NCBI RefSeq assembly: GCF_019904295.1
Contig: NZ_CP065359.1
Span: forward strand, 955,001-1,019,000
DNA from: Ruegeria sp. SCSIO 43209
Lineage (GTDB): Bacteria; Pseudomonadota; Alphaproteobacteria; Rhodobacterales; Rhodobacteraceae
Direction of reading: 5' to 3'
Length of the DNA stretch: 64,000 bases
Positions within the stretch are counted from its first letter, which is position 1. Every line of letters begins with the position of its first letter. The notes under the pieces were generated by a model that saw nothing but the letters and a program-made list of their open reading frames with translations, had not been told where the DNA came from and did not search any database. A program made the translations under genes and the position numbers. This document shows, piece after piece, positions 52,190 through 62,298 of this stretch.

Positions 52190-53528
52190 TTCTCGCAGCC
52201 TTGATGTAAGTCATTGGGTTAACAGGTTTTCCGTTCACACGGACCTCGTAGTGCAGGTGTGTGCCGGTCGACCGTCCGGTGCTACCCATATCAGCAATAT
52301 GATCCCCGCGCGAGACCCTTTGACCAACCTTTACGCGTACCTTGGTGTTATGAGCGTAAAGTGTCTCAATCCCAAAGGCGTGCTTGATCTTTACCAGCCG
52401 TCCGAAACCCGATTGCCAGCCTGCATGAGTGACAACACCATCAGCAGTCGCGAAGATATCGGTGCCCGAGGGGCCGGCGAAATCAGCGCCATTATGCATG
52501 CGGCGACCGCCGGTCTTTGGGTCGCGCCGCGTACCGTAGCCGCTGGTGAAACGAACCGCTGCACGCACCGGGCTGGCGAAGGGGGCCTTTTCCGCAGCGA
52601 TACGATAGAGGTTCAGCTGGTCCATCTGTTCCAGCAGGATATTGGCGCGGATCTGGTCGGGGCTCAGTTCCTCACCGCGGGTGCTGAAGGATAAAGGGGT
52701 CAGCGGACCGCCCATACCGCTATATCCGCGCCGAACTTCGTCGAGGATACGATCTGTTGGCATGCCCGCGCTGCGGAACATCTTGTCGAGAGGTTCGACC
52801 GAGATCAGCATCGCCTCTTCCAACTGGCGGAAAATCTCGTCGCTGCGCTCCTGCATCAGGCGGATTTCAAGCTCGAGCTCGTCACGCTGGTCCAACGCGC
52901 CTTGCGCATCGGCAGCGATCTGGTCGCGCTGCGCCGCGGTCCGGGCCAGGGCATCGGTCATGAACGCCATCTGTTCCGGGTTTGCCGATGCCATCGCATA
53001 AGCCGCGTCCGCATCAGTGCTGGGTTGCAGTTCGGCCAGTTTGGTCCGCGCGTCTTCGCGTTGCTTCATAGTGGCACGCAGCGTGGTTTGGATCACCTCG
53101 ATGCCGGTTTCCAACTCGCGCCGGCGGTTCTCGGATTCCAGCAATTCGGACTGCATGACCGAAATCTGTTCCAAAGCCGCGTTGAACCTGTCATGTGCAG
53201 CCAGAGCTTCGGCCGCACGCGCATCGCGCTCTTCCGACAGGATGTTCAGACGTTCTTGATAGGTCGCCTGATCGCGCTTGGCCTGTTCCCGGAAATTGCC
53301 CGATCCGATGCTGTCCATCAACAGAACTGACGTGGCAATCGCGGTCCAGGCGACCATCACCGACACACCGGCGACTGCAGCGATCTGAGTTTCAGAACTC
53401 AGTCGGATGAACCGCGTGTCGTTGTCAGATTTCAGAAAAACACGGCGCTCTGGAAAGTGCCGCTCGAGCAGTGAGTGTAGTTTAATTGCCAGACGTGTCC
53501 GCACGCGTCCTACCTCAATTGTCCCCAT
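52179..53528 (-). CDS. M23 family metallopeptidase (LytM domain)
   Basis: 449 residues. One membrane helix (about 46-70, TQIAAVAGVSVMVAWTAIAT), then a long periplasmic coiled coil (about 75-245, QAKRDQATYQERLNILSEER), then a C-terminal LytM domain with the zinc motifs HNGADFAGPSG and HLHYEVRVNGKPVNP; both His and Asp ligands are intact, so it should be an active endopeptidase on peptidoglycan cross-links. It is coupled to bactofilin, which probably positions it. Confidence 0.93.
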   Translation of the reverse strand: MGTIEVGRVRTRLAIKLHSLLERHFPERRVFLKSDNDTRFIRLSSETQIAAVAGVSVMVAWTAIATSVLLMDSIGSGNFREQAKRDQATYQERLNILSEERDARAAEALAAHDRFNAALEQISVMQSELLESENRRRELETGIEVIQTTLRATMKQREDARTKLAELQPSTDADAAYAMASANPEQMAFMTDALARTAAQRDQIAADAQGALDQRDELELEIRLMQERSDEIFRQLEEAMLISVEPLDKMFRSAGMPTDRILDEVRRGYSGMGGPLTPLSFSTRGEELSPDQIRANILLEQMDQLNLYRIAAEKAPFASPVRAAVRFTSGYGTRRDPKTGGRRMHNGADFAGPSGTDIFATADGVVTHAGWQSGFGRLVKIKHAFGIETLYAHNTKVRVKVGQRVSRGDHIADMGSTGRSTGTHLHYEVRVNGKPVNPMTYIKAARNVF

Positions 53529-53682
53529 ATCTCGGAGCCGGTCGTGAGTGAGTAGCCGCTCCTTGACGCGATTGCATAAAGCGGTCGAGGCATTCGGGCA
53601 AGTTTGTTAACCAATCAAGAGCTATGAACGGAGAATTACCGCACGTGATCGGCGAGAACTTGCCGATAGCGAGCATTTGCGG

Positions 53683-54522
53683 TCAGTCCGACACAACTCC
53701 GGGTGGTGGCAGGTCTTCGGTCAGGGGCCAATAGAAATCTGGCGGCAGTCCGGCCTCGGCCCGTTTCTCTTCGTTAAATGGTGGTTTCAGCGCGCCGTGG
53801 AAATAGCGGCGGACGAGGGCGTGGAATACATCCTTGGGGTCGGCATTCTCGCGCCCGCACAAGAAGTGGAACCATTTCGAGCCATAGGCGACGTGACCAA
53901 CTTCCTCGGCATAAATCACTTCCAGTGCAGCGACTGCGTCGTCAGACTTGGCCTTGCGGAAAATGTCGATCATTCCGGGGGTCACGTCCAGCCCACGTGC
54001 CTCAAGCACCATTGGGACGACGGCAAGACGACCCATAAGATCCTGTGCGGTGTCCTCGGCGGCGCGCCACATGCCTGCATGGGCGGGCAGGGCGCCATAG
54101 TGGCTGCCTATCTGTTCGAGGCAGTCGCAGACCATCTCAAAATGGCGCGATTCTTCTTCGGCGCATTTCACCCAATCGTCATAGAAGCCGATGGGCATGG
54201 GCACATGGCCAAACCGGGCGATGATATCCCAATGCAGATCCACGGCGTTCAACTCTATATGAGCGACAGCGTGCAACAGTGCGATGCGGCCGGCCTCGGA
54301 CCCCGCCCTTCGGCGCGGTACATCACGAGGCGACAACAGTTCGGGCTTTTCAGGTCGCGCAGGGTATAGCGGTGGCTTTGCGGTGCCCACTTCGATCTTG
54401 GGCGCGTCGCCTTGCCGGGCTGCGAACCAGGCAGCGGCGTATCGTTTGGACAGGGCGGTTTTCTCGCGACCGACTGATGTGGTCAAAACCTCGGTCGCCA
54501 TTTCGGTCAGTGTTTTTGACAC
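53683..54522 (-). CDS. DUF455 ferritin-like protein
   Basis: 279 residues from a GTG at 54522 with AAGGGGG five bases before; upstream open codons are Pro/Arg-rich and unlikely. It is DUF455-like: GRIALLHAVAHIELNAVDLH and KCAEEESRHFEMVCDCLEQI carry the ExxH metal-ligand pairs of a ferritin-like four-helix bundle, then EVIYAEEVGHVAYGSKWFHF. Family members are related to tRNA hydroxylase MiaE-like di-iron enzymes, but the reaction here is unknown. It lies 64 bases downstream of bcp. Confidence 0.88.
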   Translation of the reverse strand: MSKTLTEMATEVLTTSVGREKTALSKRYAAAWFAARQGDAPKIEVGTAKPPLYPARPEKPELLSPRDVPRRRAGSEAGRIALLHAVAHIELNAVDLHWDIIARFGHVPMPIGFYDDWVKCAEEESRHFEMVCDCLEQIGSHYGALPAHAGMWRAAEDTAQDLMGRLAVVPMVLEARGLDVTPGMIDIFRKAKSDDAVAALEVIYAEEVGHVAYGSKWFHFLCGRENADPKDVFHALVRRYFHGALKPPFNEEKRAEAGLPPDFYWPLTEDLPPPGVVSD

Positions 54523-54586
54523 GCTTGCCCCCTTACGCTTCACTCCGCGCGGGTCATACCCTTGATGCCCGCGCGGGTCGAGAGGG

Positions 54587-55048
54587 CTAGAGCGCGCGTG
54601 CGGCCTCCAACACTTCGTCCACATGACCCGGCACTTTCACCTTGCGCCAGACGCGGGCGATTTTTCCATCCGCATCAATCAGAAAGGTCGAGCGTTCGAT
54701 CCCCATGGATTTGCGTCCGTACATGTTCTTTTCGATCCAGACGCCATAATCTTCGCACACGCTCTGACCCTCATCGGACAAAAGCGGCGTCGTAAGGCCG
54801 TGCTTGGCGACAAATTTGTCATGCTTTGCCACGGTATCGCGCGAAATGCCGAAAACGTTAGCACCCGCATCCGCAAAGGCTTGTAGTTGTTCCGAGAAAC
54901 CGATGGATTCCTTGGTGCAGCCCGGCGTATCATCGCGGGGATAGAAAAACAGAACGACCGCGCGGCCACGCTGTTCCGACAGGGTCACCTCGCCGCCGCC
55001 GTCGCGAGGCAGTGTAAAGTCGGGTGCGATGTCTGAGACTTCGGGCAT
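54587..55048 (-). CDS. bcp: peroxiredoxin, bacterioferritin comigratory protein type
   Basis: 153 residues from the ATG at 55048 (GGAG seven bases upstream). It is a thiol peroxidase of the BCP/PrxQ class with peroxidatic Cys44 in YPRDDTPGCTKES. The usual second cysteine five residues later is absent; another Cys is in QSVCEDYGVW, so it may recycle through that residue or external thiols. DFTLPRDGGGEVTLSEQRGR and GIERSTFLIDADGKIARVW are family hallmarks. It is divergent from the YhdP-like gene. Confidence 0.94.
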   Translation of the reverse strand: MPEVSDIAPDFTLPRDGGGEVTLSEQRGRAVVLFFYPRDDTPGCTKESIGFSEQLQAFADAGANVFGISRDTVAKHDKFVAKHGLTTPLLSDEGQSVCEDYGVWIEKNMYGRKSMGIERSTFLIDADGKIARVWRKVKVPGHVDEVLEAARAL

Positions 55049-55107
55049 ATTCAAACTCCGGCTGAGAAATTAACGGTTGCCGCATATCATAGGGCTCCGT
55101 TGACAGG

Positions 55108-58100
55108 TTGAAAGGCGTGAGACGCAAATTGGTCCAGCAAGAACAGCAGGATGACACGAAGGCGGATAAGAAACCCCGCCGTCGGTCGCGGCGTCGGACC
55201 GCAGGGCTGTGGACATTGCGCGGTGTCTTCATCCTTGGATTTCTGGCACTGGTCACCGGCTTTATGGTTGTCGGCCAGCGCATGCACGCGCCGGATTGGT
55301 TGCGCGACCGGGTCGAGGCGCGCCTTGATCAGACATTGGGTGGCGTCAAAGTTCGGTTCGGCGATGTCAGTTTCATCATTCATGAAGGCTGGCGTCCGCG
55401 ATTGCGACTGACCGATGTTCGTATCAGCGATGCGGACGGACGGCAGATTGCCGAAGTGTCCGACCTGCGGGCCAGCCTGTCGATGCGCCCGCTGTTGCGC
55501 GGGCATGTGCGCCCGAAGCGGATCATATTGCAAGGCGCGCAGATTGCACTGACACGGGGTGTCGATGGAGCGCTGTCGCTGACGGTCGGTGCCGGAAGTG
55601 CGCCGGTCGGTCAGGCCCGGAACCTGGCGCAGCTGATTGAATCATCGGACGAGGTGTTCCAGGCGCCTATTTTGTCAGCCCTGACCTCGGTCGAACTGGA
55701 TGCAATTACGCTGGACTATCAGGACCTGCGGCTGGGCCGGTCCTGGGTGCTGGACGGCGGGCGTATTCAGGCCAACCGCAGCGCGGGTGAGGTTCGTCTG
55801 GCCACCAATTTCTCGGTGCTGGCCGGTCGCGATTATGTCAGCACGATCGAGGCCAACTATACCAGTTTGCTGGGCAGTCCGGCTGCGCAGTTCGGCATCT
55901 CGATCACCGATCTTCCCGCCGAGGATATCGCAGGCCACAGCCCGGCGCTGGCATGGATGCAGGTACTTCGCACACCGATCTCAGGTGCTTTGAGGGGTGG
56001 CATTGATACTGAGGGCGCGCTGGGGCCGGTCTTTGCCACGTTGAATCTGGGTGCAGGCGCCGTGCAGCCCACGCCTGAAACAACACCGATCAAATTCGAC
56101 GCGGCGCGGACGTATTTTACCTACGACCCGAAACAACAGGCGCTGGATTTCAATGAAGTCTCGATCCAGTCTGCCTGGGGTACGGTGCAGGCAGATGGCA
56201 AGGCCTTTCTACATGGGGTCAAAGCTGGCGGGTTGGACAGTATGTCGGGGCAGTTCCGCCTCAGCGGGATTGAGATCAACCCGGCCAATCTGTTCCCCGA
56301 AGCACTGAATCTGACGCGGGCCGATGTTGATTTCCAGATGAAACTTGCGCCGTTCCGTATACAGCTGGGGCAAATGACGGTTGAAGACGGTGCACATCGC
56401 GCACGGCTCAGCGGGTCTCTGGCTGGTTTGACCGACGGCTGGGTCGCAGCCATTGATGCACAGATTGATCGGATGAGCTCTGATCAGCTGTTGAACTACT
56501 GGCCCGAACGACTTGCCCCGAAACCGCGCCTTTGGGTCACCGATAACCTCTATCACGGAGAAATGTCCGATCTGGATTTCGCCCTGCGTTTGCGGCCCGG
56601 AGAAAAGCCGGACATCTATGCGGATTTCGAATTCGACAAGACCGAGATACGGTTCGCCAAGACGTTGCCAACCATCCAAGACGCGCAGGGACAGGCCAGC
56701 CTGCTCAACCGGCGCTTTACCGTCTCGGCGCAAAAGGGGATTGTGATCGCGGATGAAGGAGGTGCTGTTGATGCCTCGGGCACCTCGTTCATCATTCCCG
56801 ATACCGGCATCAAAAAAACCACCCCGGCCATTGCGCGGATTAAGGCCAGCGGCAGTGTAACCGCAGCCATGTCATTGCTGGACCGCCCGCCGCTGCAACT
56901 GTTGACCAAGGCCAATCTGCCGGTGGATCTGGCCGACGGTCAGGTCAGTCTGAATGGAACGCTTTCCTTGCCGTTGATTAAGGGCCTGAAGCTGGAAGAT
57001 ACCAGGTTCCATTTTGTTGGCGAGTTGTCGAATTTGGACAGCAGCAAGCTGGTACCCGGATTTGAAGTCAGCGCAGACCGATTGGACCTGAACGGCGACC
57101 AGACGCAAGTGGCCATCCAGGGCGAGGGGCTGTTTGGTGTCGTACCGGTTGAAGCGCTTTGGCGGCAGCCGATCGGAGGCGAAACCCCGCAGCAAAGCGA
57201 ACTGACAGGTCAAATCGAACTCTCCCCGCGTCTGATGGAACAAATCAATGCCGGACTGCCGCGCGGCATGTTGACCGGAGAGGGGATCGCCGATTTCAGC
57301 CTGAGTCTTGGTGCGGGTGAGCCCCCGCGCTTATCGGCACAGTCCGATTTGGTTGGCGTCGCGTTGGCGATCCCTGAGCTTGGATGGCGCAAATCAGCCA
57401 GCACTGGCGGCTCTCTGACTGCCGAGGCCATGCTGGGCGCTCAGCTAAGTGTCGATTCCCTTCGGATCAACGCTGCTGGTCTACGGACAACTGCAGCGAT
57501 CTCGTTCCGGGATGGCGGGTTCGAAAGGGTACGGTTCAGCACGTTCGAACTGGGCGACTGGCTTGCAGTTCCGGCGGAATTGATTGGGCGTGGTGCCGCG
57601 CTGCCAGATATCCGTGTGTTGGGCGGCGTGCTTGATCTGGGAAAATCCACTATCGGCGAGGGAGGCAGCAGCAGTGGTGCTGCCGGGCCCGGGCCAAAGC
57701 TGGATGTGAAGCTGGACCGACTACAAGTCACTGAATCCGTTGCGTTGACCGGGTTGACTGGCTCGTTTCAAACCACTGGCGGACTGACCGGCAGCTTTGC
57801 GTCGCAGGTCAATGGCGGTGCAGCGATCCGCGGACAGGTCACCCCGCGCGCGTCCCGATCTGCGGTTGGTCTAACCTCGGACGATGCGGGGGCAGTTCTG
57901 CGATCAGCGGGGGTTCTGACGCAGGCACGCGGTGGAACAATGCAATTGCAGCTGGATCCGATCGCGGAGCCTGGAAACTATGACGTCGACCTGAAAATCA
58001 AAAATACGCGGATCACGGACGCCCCGGCCATGGCAGCGATATTGAACGCGATCAGTCTGGTGGGGTTGCTGGATGAAATGGCGGGGCAAGGCATTTTCTT

Positions 58101-58500
58101 CGCAGCCATCGACAGCAAAATGCGTATCACTCCGACCGAGGTGAAAGTGCTGAGCGGTAGTGCCGTAGGTCCATCAATGGGGCTGTCCTTTGACGGTACG
58201 GTCGACACTGTAGCCGGGATGCTGAACCTGCGCGGCGCGATTTCACCGATCTATCTGGTCAATGCTATTGGCAGCGTTCTGACCAAAAAGGGGGAAGGTA
58301 TCTTTGCCTTCAACTACACTTTGTCCGGACCGCTGTCCGACCCGCAAGTTTCGGTCAATCCTCTGTCTGGCCTCGCACCTCTGTTTCTGCGCAACCTGTT
58401 GCGCGAGCCCGCGCCAACGGTCTCGGATGGCCCGAATGCCACACCGGATCGATCTGGCGAACCCAATCCCGCCTTCCAGACACGTGGTGAGGATCGCTGA
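55108..58500 (+). CDS. YhdP/AsmA-like envelope protein
   Basis: 1130 residues. A basic cytoplasmic N-terminus (about 1-38, PRRRSRRRTAG), one membrane helix (about 39-60, TLRGVFILGFLALVTGFMVV) and a huge periplasmic beta-rich part. DUF3971/AsmA-type segments include APDWLRDRVEARLDQTLGGV, RLRLTDVRISDADGRQIAEV, ARTYFTYDPKQQALDFNEVS and, near the end, GTVDTVAGMLNLRGAISPIY with TLSGPLSDPQVSVNPLSGLA. Relatives move phospholipid to the outer membrane. The start is uncertain: TTG 55108 or GTG 55117, neither with a clear ribosome site. Confidence 0.85.
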   Translation: MKGVRRKLVQQEQQDDTKADKKPRRRSRRRTAGLWTLRGVFILGFLALVTGFMVVGQRMHAPDWLRDRVEARLDQTLGGVKVRFGDVSFIIHEGWRPRLRLTDVRISDADGRQIAEVSDLRASLSMRPLLRGHVRPKRIILQGAQIALTRGVDGALSLTVGAGSAPVGQARNLAQLIESSDEVFQAPILSALTSVELDAITLDYQDLRLGRSWVLDGGRIQANRSAGEVRLATNFSVLAGRDYVSTIEANYTSLLGSPAAQFGISITDLPAEDIAGHSPALAWMQVLRTPISGALRGGIDTEGALGPVFATLNLGAGAVQPTPETTPIKFDAARTYFTYDPKQQALDFNEVSIQSAWGTVQADGKAFLHGVKAGGLDSMSGQFRLSGIEINPANLFPEALNLTRADVDFQMKLAPFRIQLGQMTVEDGAHRARLSGSLAGLTDGWVAAIDAQIDRMSSDQLLNYWPERLAPKPRLWVTDNLYHGEMSDLDFALRLRPGEKPDIYADFEFDKTEIRFAKTLPTIQDAQGQASLLNRRFTVSAQKGIVIADEGGAVDASGTSFIIPDTGIKKTTPAIARIKASGSVTAAMSLLDRPPLQLLTKANLPVDLADGQVSLNGTLSLPLIKGLKLEDTRFHFVGELSNLDSSKLVPGFEVSADRLDLNGDQTQVAIQGEGLFGVVPVEALWRQPIGGETPQQSELTGQIELSPRLMEQINAGLPRGMLTGEGIADFSLSLGAGEPPRLSAQSDLVGVALAIPELGWRKSASTGGSLTAEAMLGAQLSVDSLRINAAGLRTTAAISFRDGGFERVRFSTFELGDWLAVPAELIGRGAALPDIRVLGGVLDLGKSTIGEGGSSSGAAGPGPKLDVKLDRLQVTESVALTGLTGSFQTTGGLTGSFASQVNGGAAIRGQVTPRASRSAVGLTSDDAGAVLRSAGVLTQARGGTMQLQLDPIAEPGNYDVDLKIKNTRITDAPAMAAILNAISLVGLLDEMAGQGIFFAAIDSKMRITPTEVKVLSGSAVGPSMGLSFDGTVDTVAGMLNLRGAISPIYLVNAIGSVLTKKGEGIFAFNYTLSGPLSDPQVSVNPLSGLAPLFLRNLLREPAPTVSDGPNATPDRSGEPNPAFQTRGEDR

Positions 58501-58544
58501 TCTGAGCTGTGGCCGAATCTGTCGGGCCGATGTATGGCGCGGCC

Positions 58545-59591
58545 ATGAAACTCAGCGACTTTGACTTCCACCTGCCCGAACACCTGATTGCCACGCGTCC
58601 CGTCAGCCCGCGCTCGTCAGCGCGACTGCTGCTTGCGCAGGGTGATGCTGTTCAGGACCGGCACGTGTTCGATCTGCCGGACATATTGCAGGCCGGGGAC
58701 CGTCTGGTGCTGAACGACACCCGCGTCATTCCCGCTCGCCTCAGCGGTCGCCGCCACCGTGACAGCGCGCAAGGGCCGGTATCTGCCGCGATTGAGGCAA
58801 CGTTGCTGGACCCGCAATCTGATGGTTGTTGGGCCGCGCTGATCAAGCCGCTTAAGAAGATCAAACCGGGCGAAGAGATCGTATTCTCAGACGATCTGAG
58901 CGCAACCCTGGACCGAGTTGCCGATGGCCAAGCCTATCTGCGCTTCAACCTGACCGGAGAGGATTTCGATCAAGCGTTGGAGCAGGCCGGCGCGATGCCG
59001 TTGCCTCCCTACATCGCAGCGAAACGTGCAGCGGATGAACAGGACAAGAACGACTACCAAACTGTGTGGGCGCGAAACTCCGGAGCCGTAGCGGCCCCAA
59101 CCGCGTCCTTGCATTTTGATGATGCGCTTTTGCAGGCGCTATCGGAGCGCGGTGTCGAATTCACGCATGTCACACTGCATGTGGGGGCAGGCACATTTCT
59201 GCCGGTCAAAGTGGAAGACGTGACCACCCACAAGATGCACGCCGAATGGGGACGTGTCAGCGCGCAGGCCGCTGCCGAGATTGCGGCGACCAAAGAAGCG
59301 GGCGGGCGCGTTATCCCGGTGGGCACAACTGCCCTTCGACTGATCGAAAGCGCAGCACGACGCGGCCGGATCGCGCCGTGGGAAGGCGAGACCGATATCT
59401 TCATATACCCAGGTTTTGAATTTCACGTCACTGATGCGCTGATGACCAATTTCCACCTGCCGAAATCCACATTGCTGATGCTGGTTTCGGCGTTGATTGG
59501 GCAGGATCGGGTCAAGTCGGTCTATGACCACGCTATCGCAGAAGAATATCGCTTTTTCTCATACGGCGACGCGTCTCTGCTGATACCATAG
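58545..59591 (+). CDS. queA: S-adenosylmethionine:tRNA ribosyltransferase-isomerase
   Basis: 348 residues from the ATG at 58545 ([20 protein letters not shown], the family start). QueA adds a cyclopentene ring to preQ1 in tRNA on the way to queuosine. Family landmarks are [79 protein letters not shown] and [20 protein letters not shown]. It follows the YhdP-like gene by 44 bases and may share its transcript. No tgt follows. Confidence 0.96.
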   Translation: MKLSDFDFHLPEHLIATRPVSPRSSARLLLAQGDAVQDRHVFDLPDILQAGDRLVLNDTRVIPARLSGRRHRDSAQGPVSAAIEATLLDPQSDGCWAALIKPLKKIKPGEEIVFSDDLSATLDRVADGQAYLRFNLTGEDFDQALEQAGAMPLPPYIAAKRAADEQDKNDYQTVWARNSGAVAAPTASLHFDDALLQALSERGVEFTHVTLHVGAGTFLPVKVEDVTTHKMHAEWGRVSAQAAAEIAATKEAGGRVIPVGTTALRLIESAARRGRIAPWEGETDIFIYPGFEFHVTDALMTNFHLPKSTLLMLVSALIGQDRVKSVYDHAIAEEYRFFSYGDASLLIP

Positions 59592-59697
59592 TCGTATCTT
59601 GGCCATCTGCGCCCTTACAATGTCGTAGACAAGCGCGACGTGCTTCGTCATTGACGGCAAAGCGGACAAAACACACCAGCAATTTTGGATAGGCAGA

Positions 59698-60969
59698 ATG
59701 CTTCAGGTTCTTTCCAGCGCTTGGGCGCTTCTTCTGGGAATGGGGTTGCTGATGGTCGGCAATGGCCTGCAAGGCACGTTGCTGGGGGTGCGTGGAGAAA
59801 TCGAGGGATTCTCGACCTTCGAGATGTCCTTTGTGATGTCGGCCTATTTCCTTGGGTTCCTTGGCGGCTCGCGTCTGGCACCTGAAATGATCCGCCGCGT
59901 GGGGCACGTGCGCGTGTTTGCGGCGCTGGCCTCGTTCATCTCGGCTGTCATGATCATGTATCCGATGCTGACCGATCCAATTGCATGGTCGATTGGCCGC
60001 GTGATTATCGGGTTCTGTTTTTCGGGCGTGTATGTGACCGCGGAAAGCTGGCTGAACAATGCCGCAAACAACGAGAACCGAGGGCAGGCGCTGTCGCTTT
60101 ATATGATGGTGCAGATGACAGGTGTGGTGAGTGCCCAGGCCTTGTTGCTGGTCGGCGACCCGGCAGGATATGAGACCTTTGTCATCGCTTCTATATTGGT
60201 TTCGATCTCATTTGCGCCTATCCTGCTGTCCATTTCTCCGACCCCGGCGTTCGATACCACCAAACCGATGACATTGCGCCAGCTGATGGAAACATCGCCG
60301 CTGGGCTGCGTCGGCATGTTCTTGCTTGGCGGGATATTTTCAGCGCAATTCGGGATGAGCGCCGTTTATGGCGCTCAGGTTGGATTGAGTCTGGTCGAGA
60401 TTTCGACCTTCGTAGCGGTGTTTTATATCGGCGCCGTAGTCCTGCAATATCCGTTGGGCTGGATGTCCGACAGAATGGACCGCCGTCTGCTGATCATGCT
60501 GGTGGCCGCTGTTGGTGGGGTAGGCGCCGTGATAGGCATGATACTGGGCGTCACTTTCACCATGCTTCTCGTAGCTGCCTTTATCATCGGCGGCATGACA
60601 AGCCCGCTTTATTCTCTGTTGATCGCGTATACCAATGACTACTTGGAGTATGACGATATGTCGGCGGCTTCGGGCGGCCTGGTTTTTATTAACGGCTTGG
60701 GCGCTATCGCAGGTCCAATTATCACCGGTTGGCTAATGGGGGCTGGCGTGCTCGGCCCACAAGGCTTTTTCCTGTTCATCGCGGCGCTGATGTTCATCAT
60801 GGCCGCCTATGCGGCCTATCGTATGACCCAGCGCGTCTACAAACCCGTGGATGAAACCGGATCGATTGCCCCGATTTACCCGACATCTTCGCCCGTTGCT
60901 CTGGAAGTTGCGCAAGAGGTCGCCATTGAGGCAGCCCAGGACGAGCAGGATACGCAAGAACCCGCCTGA
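59698..60969 (+). CDS. MFS transporter
   Basis: 423 residues, 12 membrane helices. It looks like the YcaD-type major facilitator group: LLMVGNGLQGTLLGVRGEIE, MSFVMSAYFLGFLGGSRLAP, GRVIIGFCFSGVYVTAESWL (helix 4), a central loop at about 195-210 and YPLGWMSDRMDRRLLI (MFS motif A repeat in the second half). The last 40 residues (about 385-423) are an acidic cytoplasmic tail (EVAQEVAIEAAQDEQDTQEP). Substrate not known. It is separate from queA by 106 bases. Confidence 0.9.
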   Translation: MLQVLSSAWALLLGMGLLMVGNGLQGTLLGVRGEIEGFSTFEMSFVMSAYFLGFLGGSRLAPEMIRRVGHVRVFAALASFISAVMIMYPMLTDPIAWSIGRVIIGFCFSGVYVTAESWLNNAANNENRGQALSLYMMVQMTGVVSAQALLLVGDPAGYETFVIASILVSISFAPILLSISPTPAFDTTKPMTLRQLMETSPLGCVGMFLLGGIFSAQFGMSAVYGAQVGLSLVEISTFVAVFYIGAVVLQYPLGWMSDRMDRRLLIMLVAAVGGVGAVIGMILGVTFTMLLVAAFIIGGMTSPLYSLLIAYTNDYLEYDDMSAASGGLVFINGLGAIAGPIITGWLMGAGVLGPQGFFLFIAALMFIMAAYAAYRMTQRVYKPVDETGSIAPIYPTSSPVALEVAQEVAIEAAQDEQDTQEPA

Positions 60970-61076
60970 GCGCCGGAAATGTGACTTTTGTGTTGCAATA
61001 TGTTACTGTCACAAATCTGTAAAAGTGATTTTAATGACGTTACGTCCTGGGGAGGGCAATTACGGAGTCTAGGGCA

Positions 61077-61655
61077 ATGGTAGGTCCTGAAGAAGTATTG
61101 AGTTTTTGGTTAGATGAGGTTGGCCCCGAGGGGTGGTACCTGCAGGATGAAGCGCTGGATGCGCGGATCCGGGATAAATTTCTTTCAACATGGGAAGCCG
61201 CGTGTGAGGGTAAATTCTCGCTTTGGCTGACCTATCCTAGCGGTTCGCTGGCCTATATTATTCTTATGGATCAGTTGCCTCGCAACATGTTCCGGGGAAG
61301 CAAACAGGCCTTTGCATCGGATCGGGCAGCACTGGCTGCAGCGAAATGCGCGGTCGACAAAGGCTGGGATCTTAAGATCGACGAACCGGCGCGGCAGTTC
61401 TTTTATTTGCCGATGATGCATTCGGAAAATCTGTGCGATCAGGAGCGCTGTGTGCGCCTTATGATCGAACGGATGCCGGAAGGCGGCGAGAGCAATCTGC
61501 TTCATGCGCGCGCTCATCGTGAAGTGATCCGCAAGTTCGGTCGTTTCCCGTATCGAAACGATGCGCTGGAACGCGCGACCACTGAACACGAAGCCGCATA
61601 TGTCAGTAATGGCGGATATGGTTCGACTGTGCGCGAGTTGCAGGCCGCGACCTAG
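61077..61655 (+). CDS. DUF924 family protein
   Basis: 192 residues. DUF924 pattern: EEVLSFWLDEVGPEGWYLQD, ARIRDKFLSTWEAACEGKF, YIILMDQLPRNMFRGSKQAF, EPARQFFYLPMMHSENLCDQ, RAHREVIRKFGRFPYRNDAL. It is all-helical (TPR-like) with unknown function. Its stop codon overlaps that of the convergent gene (CTAG). Confidence 0.93.
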   Translation: MVGPEEVLSFWLDEVGPEGWYLQDEALDARIRDKFLSTWEAACEGKFSLWLTYPSGSLAYIILMDQLPRNMFRGSKQAFASDRAALAAAKCAVDKGWDLKIDEPARQFFYLPMMHSENLCDQERCVRLMIERMPEGGESNLLHARAHREVIRKFGRFPYRNDALERATTEHEAAYVSNGGYGSTVRELQAAT

Positions 61656-62086
61656 GTCGCGGGCTCACAGCCTTTTAGGATCAGAAGGCGGTCGGTGACA
61701 GTGTCGGCGGATGTCGTGATGGCATAGTCGATCAAGTCTTCTGGTTTTTCGACCAGGCCCGCCAATCGGGCCTGAGTGTCTTCCAGCTTCCCCTCCAGAT
61801 CACCCAAACGTCGCAATGCCGCATTCAACTGTTGGCGCGTGACCGCATCGAGCTGCGTGCCCTGACTGCCAAGGGTCGCAAGATCGCTGCGCAACGCGGC
61901 CAGTTCCCCACGAATTCCCTGCGCCTGATCTCGTAGCGGCGCCACGACCTGCAGGTTCTCAGCAAACCCGACCCGGATCTGATCGACAGACTGCGCAAGT
62001 TTCCACCCCAAAAACAGGCATAAAGCCAACAATATCAATGTCGCGTTCAAAAGAGCGAGCAGTAAATCTTTGAGCGTTTTAGCCAT
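61652..62086 (-). CDS. hypothetical membrane-anchored coiled-coil protein
   Basis: 144 residues from the ATG at 62086 (AAAGG six bases upstream). One N-terminal membrane helix (about 7-29, LLLALLNATLILLALCLFLG) is followed by a coiled coil (about 38-115: LRDQAQGIRGELAALRSDLA, RRLGDLEGKLEDTQARLAGL). There is no recognisable domain. It lies divergent from lpdA, sharing the region with the pdh-type operator, but a functional link is not shown. Confidence 0.7.
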   Translation of the reverse strand: MAKTLKDLLLALLNATLILLALCLFLGWKLAQSVDQIRVGFAENLQVVAPLRDQAQGIRGELAALRSDLATLGSQGTQLDAVTRQQLNAALRRLGDLEGKLEDTQARLAGLVEKPEDLIDYAITTSADTVTDRLLILKGCEPAT

Positions 62087-62248
62087 GATACGCCTTTCGA
62101 AAATCGGGAAGGTCAAAAACTGGTAGTGCATATTCGTCAGTTCTAGCCTTTGCGGTAACGTGGGTATAGGCTGAATTCAGCTCCAAATACCTGATTTGAC
62201 CCCGCGTCACATATGTCGCGGGCTCTGATGTTGATGCGTTGTAAAAAA

Positions 62249-62266
62249 TAGTTTAACGGTAAACTA
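62249..62266. promoter_or_regulatory. 18-bp palindrome before lpdA (candidate operator)
   Basis: TAGTTTA-ACGG-TAAACTA, 32 bases before the lpdA ATG, flanked by A6 and T6 runs. Identical to the pdhA site in 17 of 18 positions. Confidence 0.7.
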
Positions 62267-62298
62267 GTTTTTGAACTGACCTGTGCCGAGAGGGAAAC

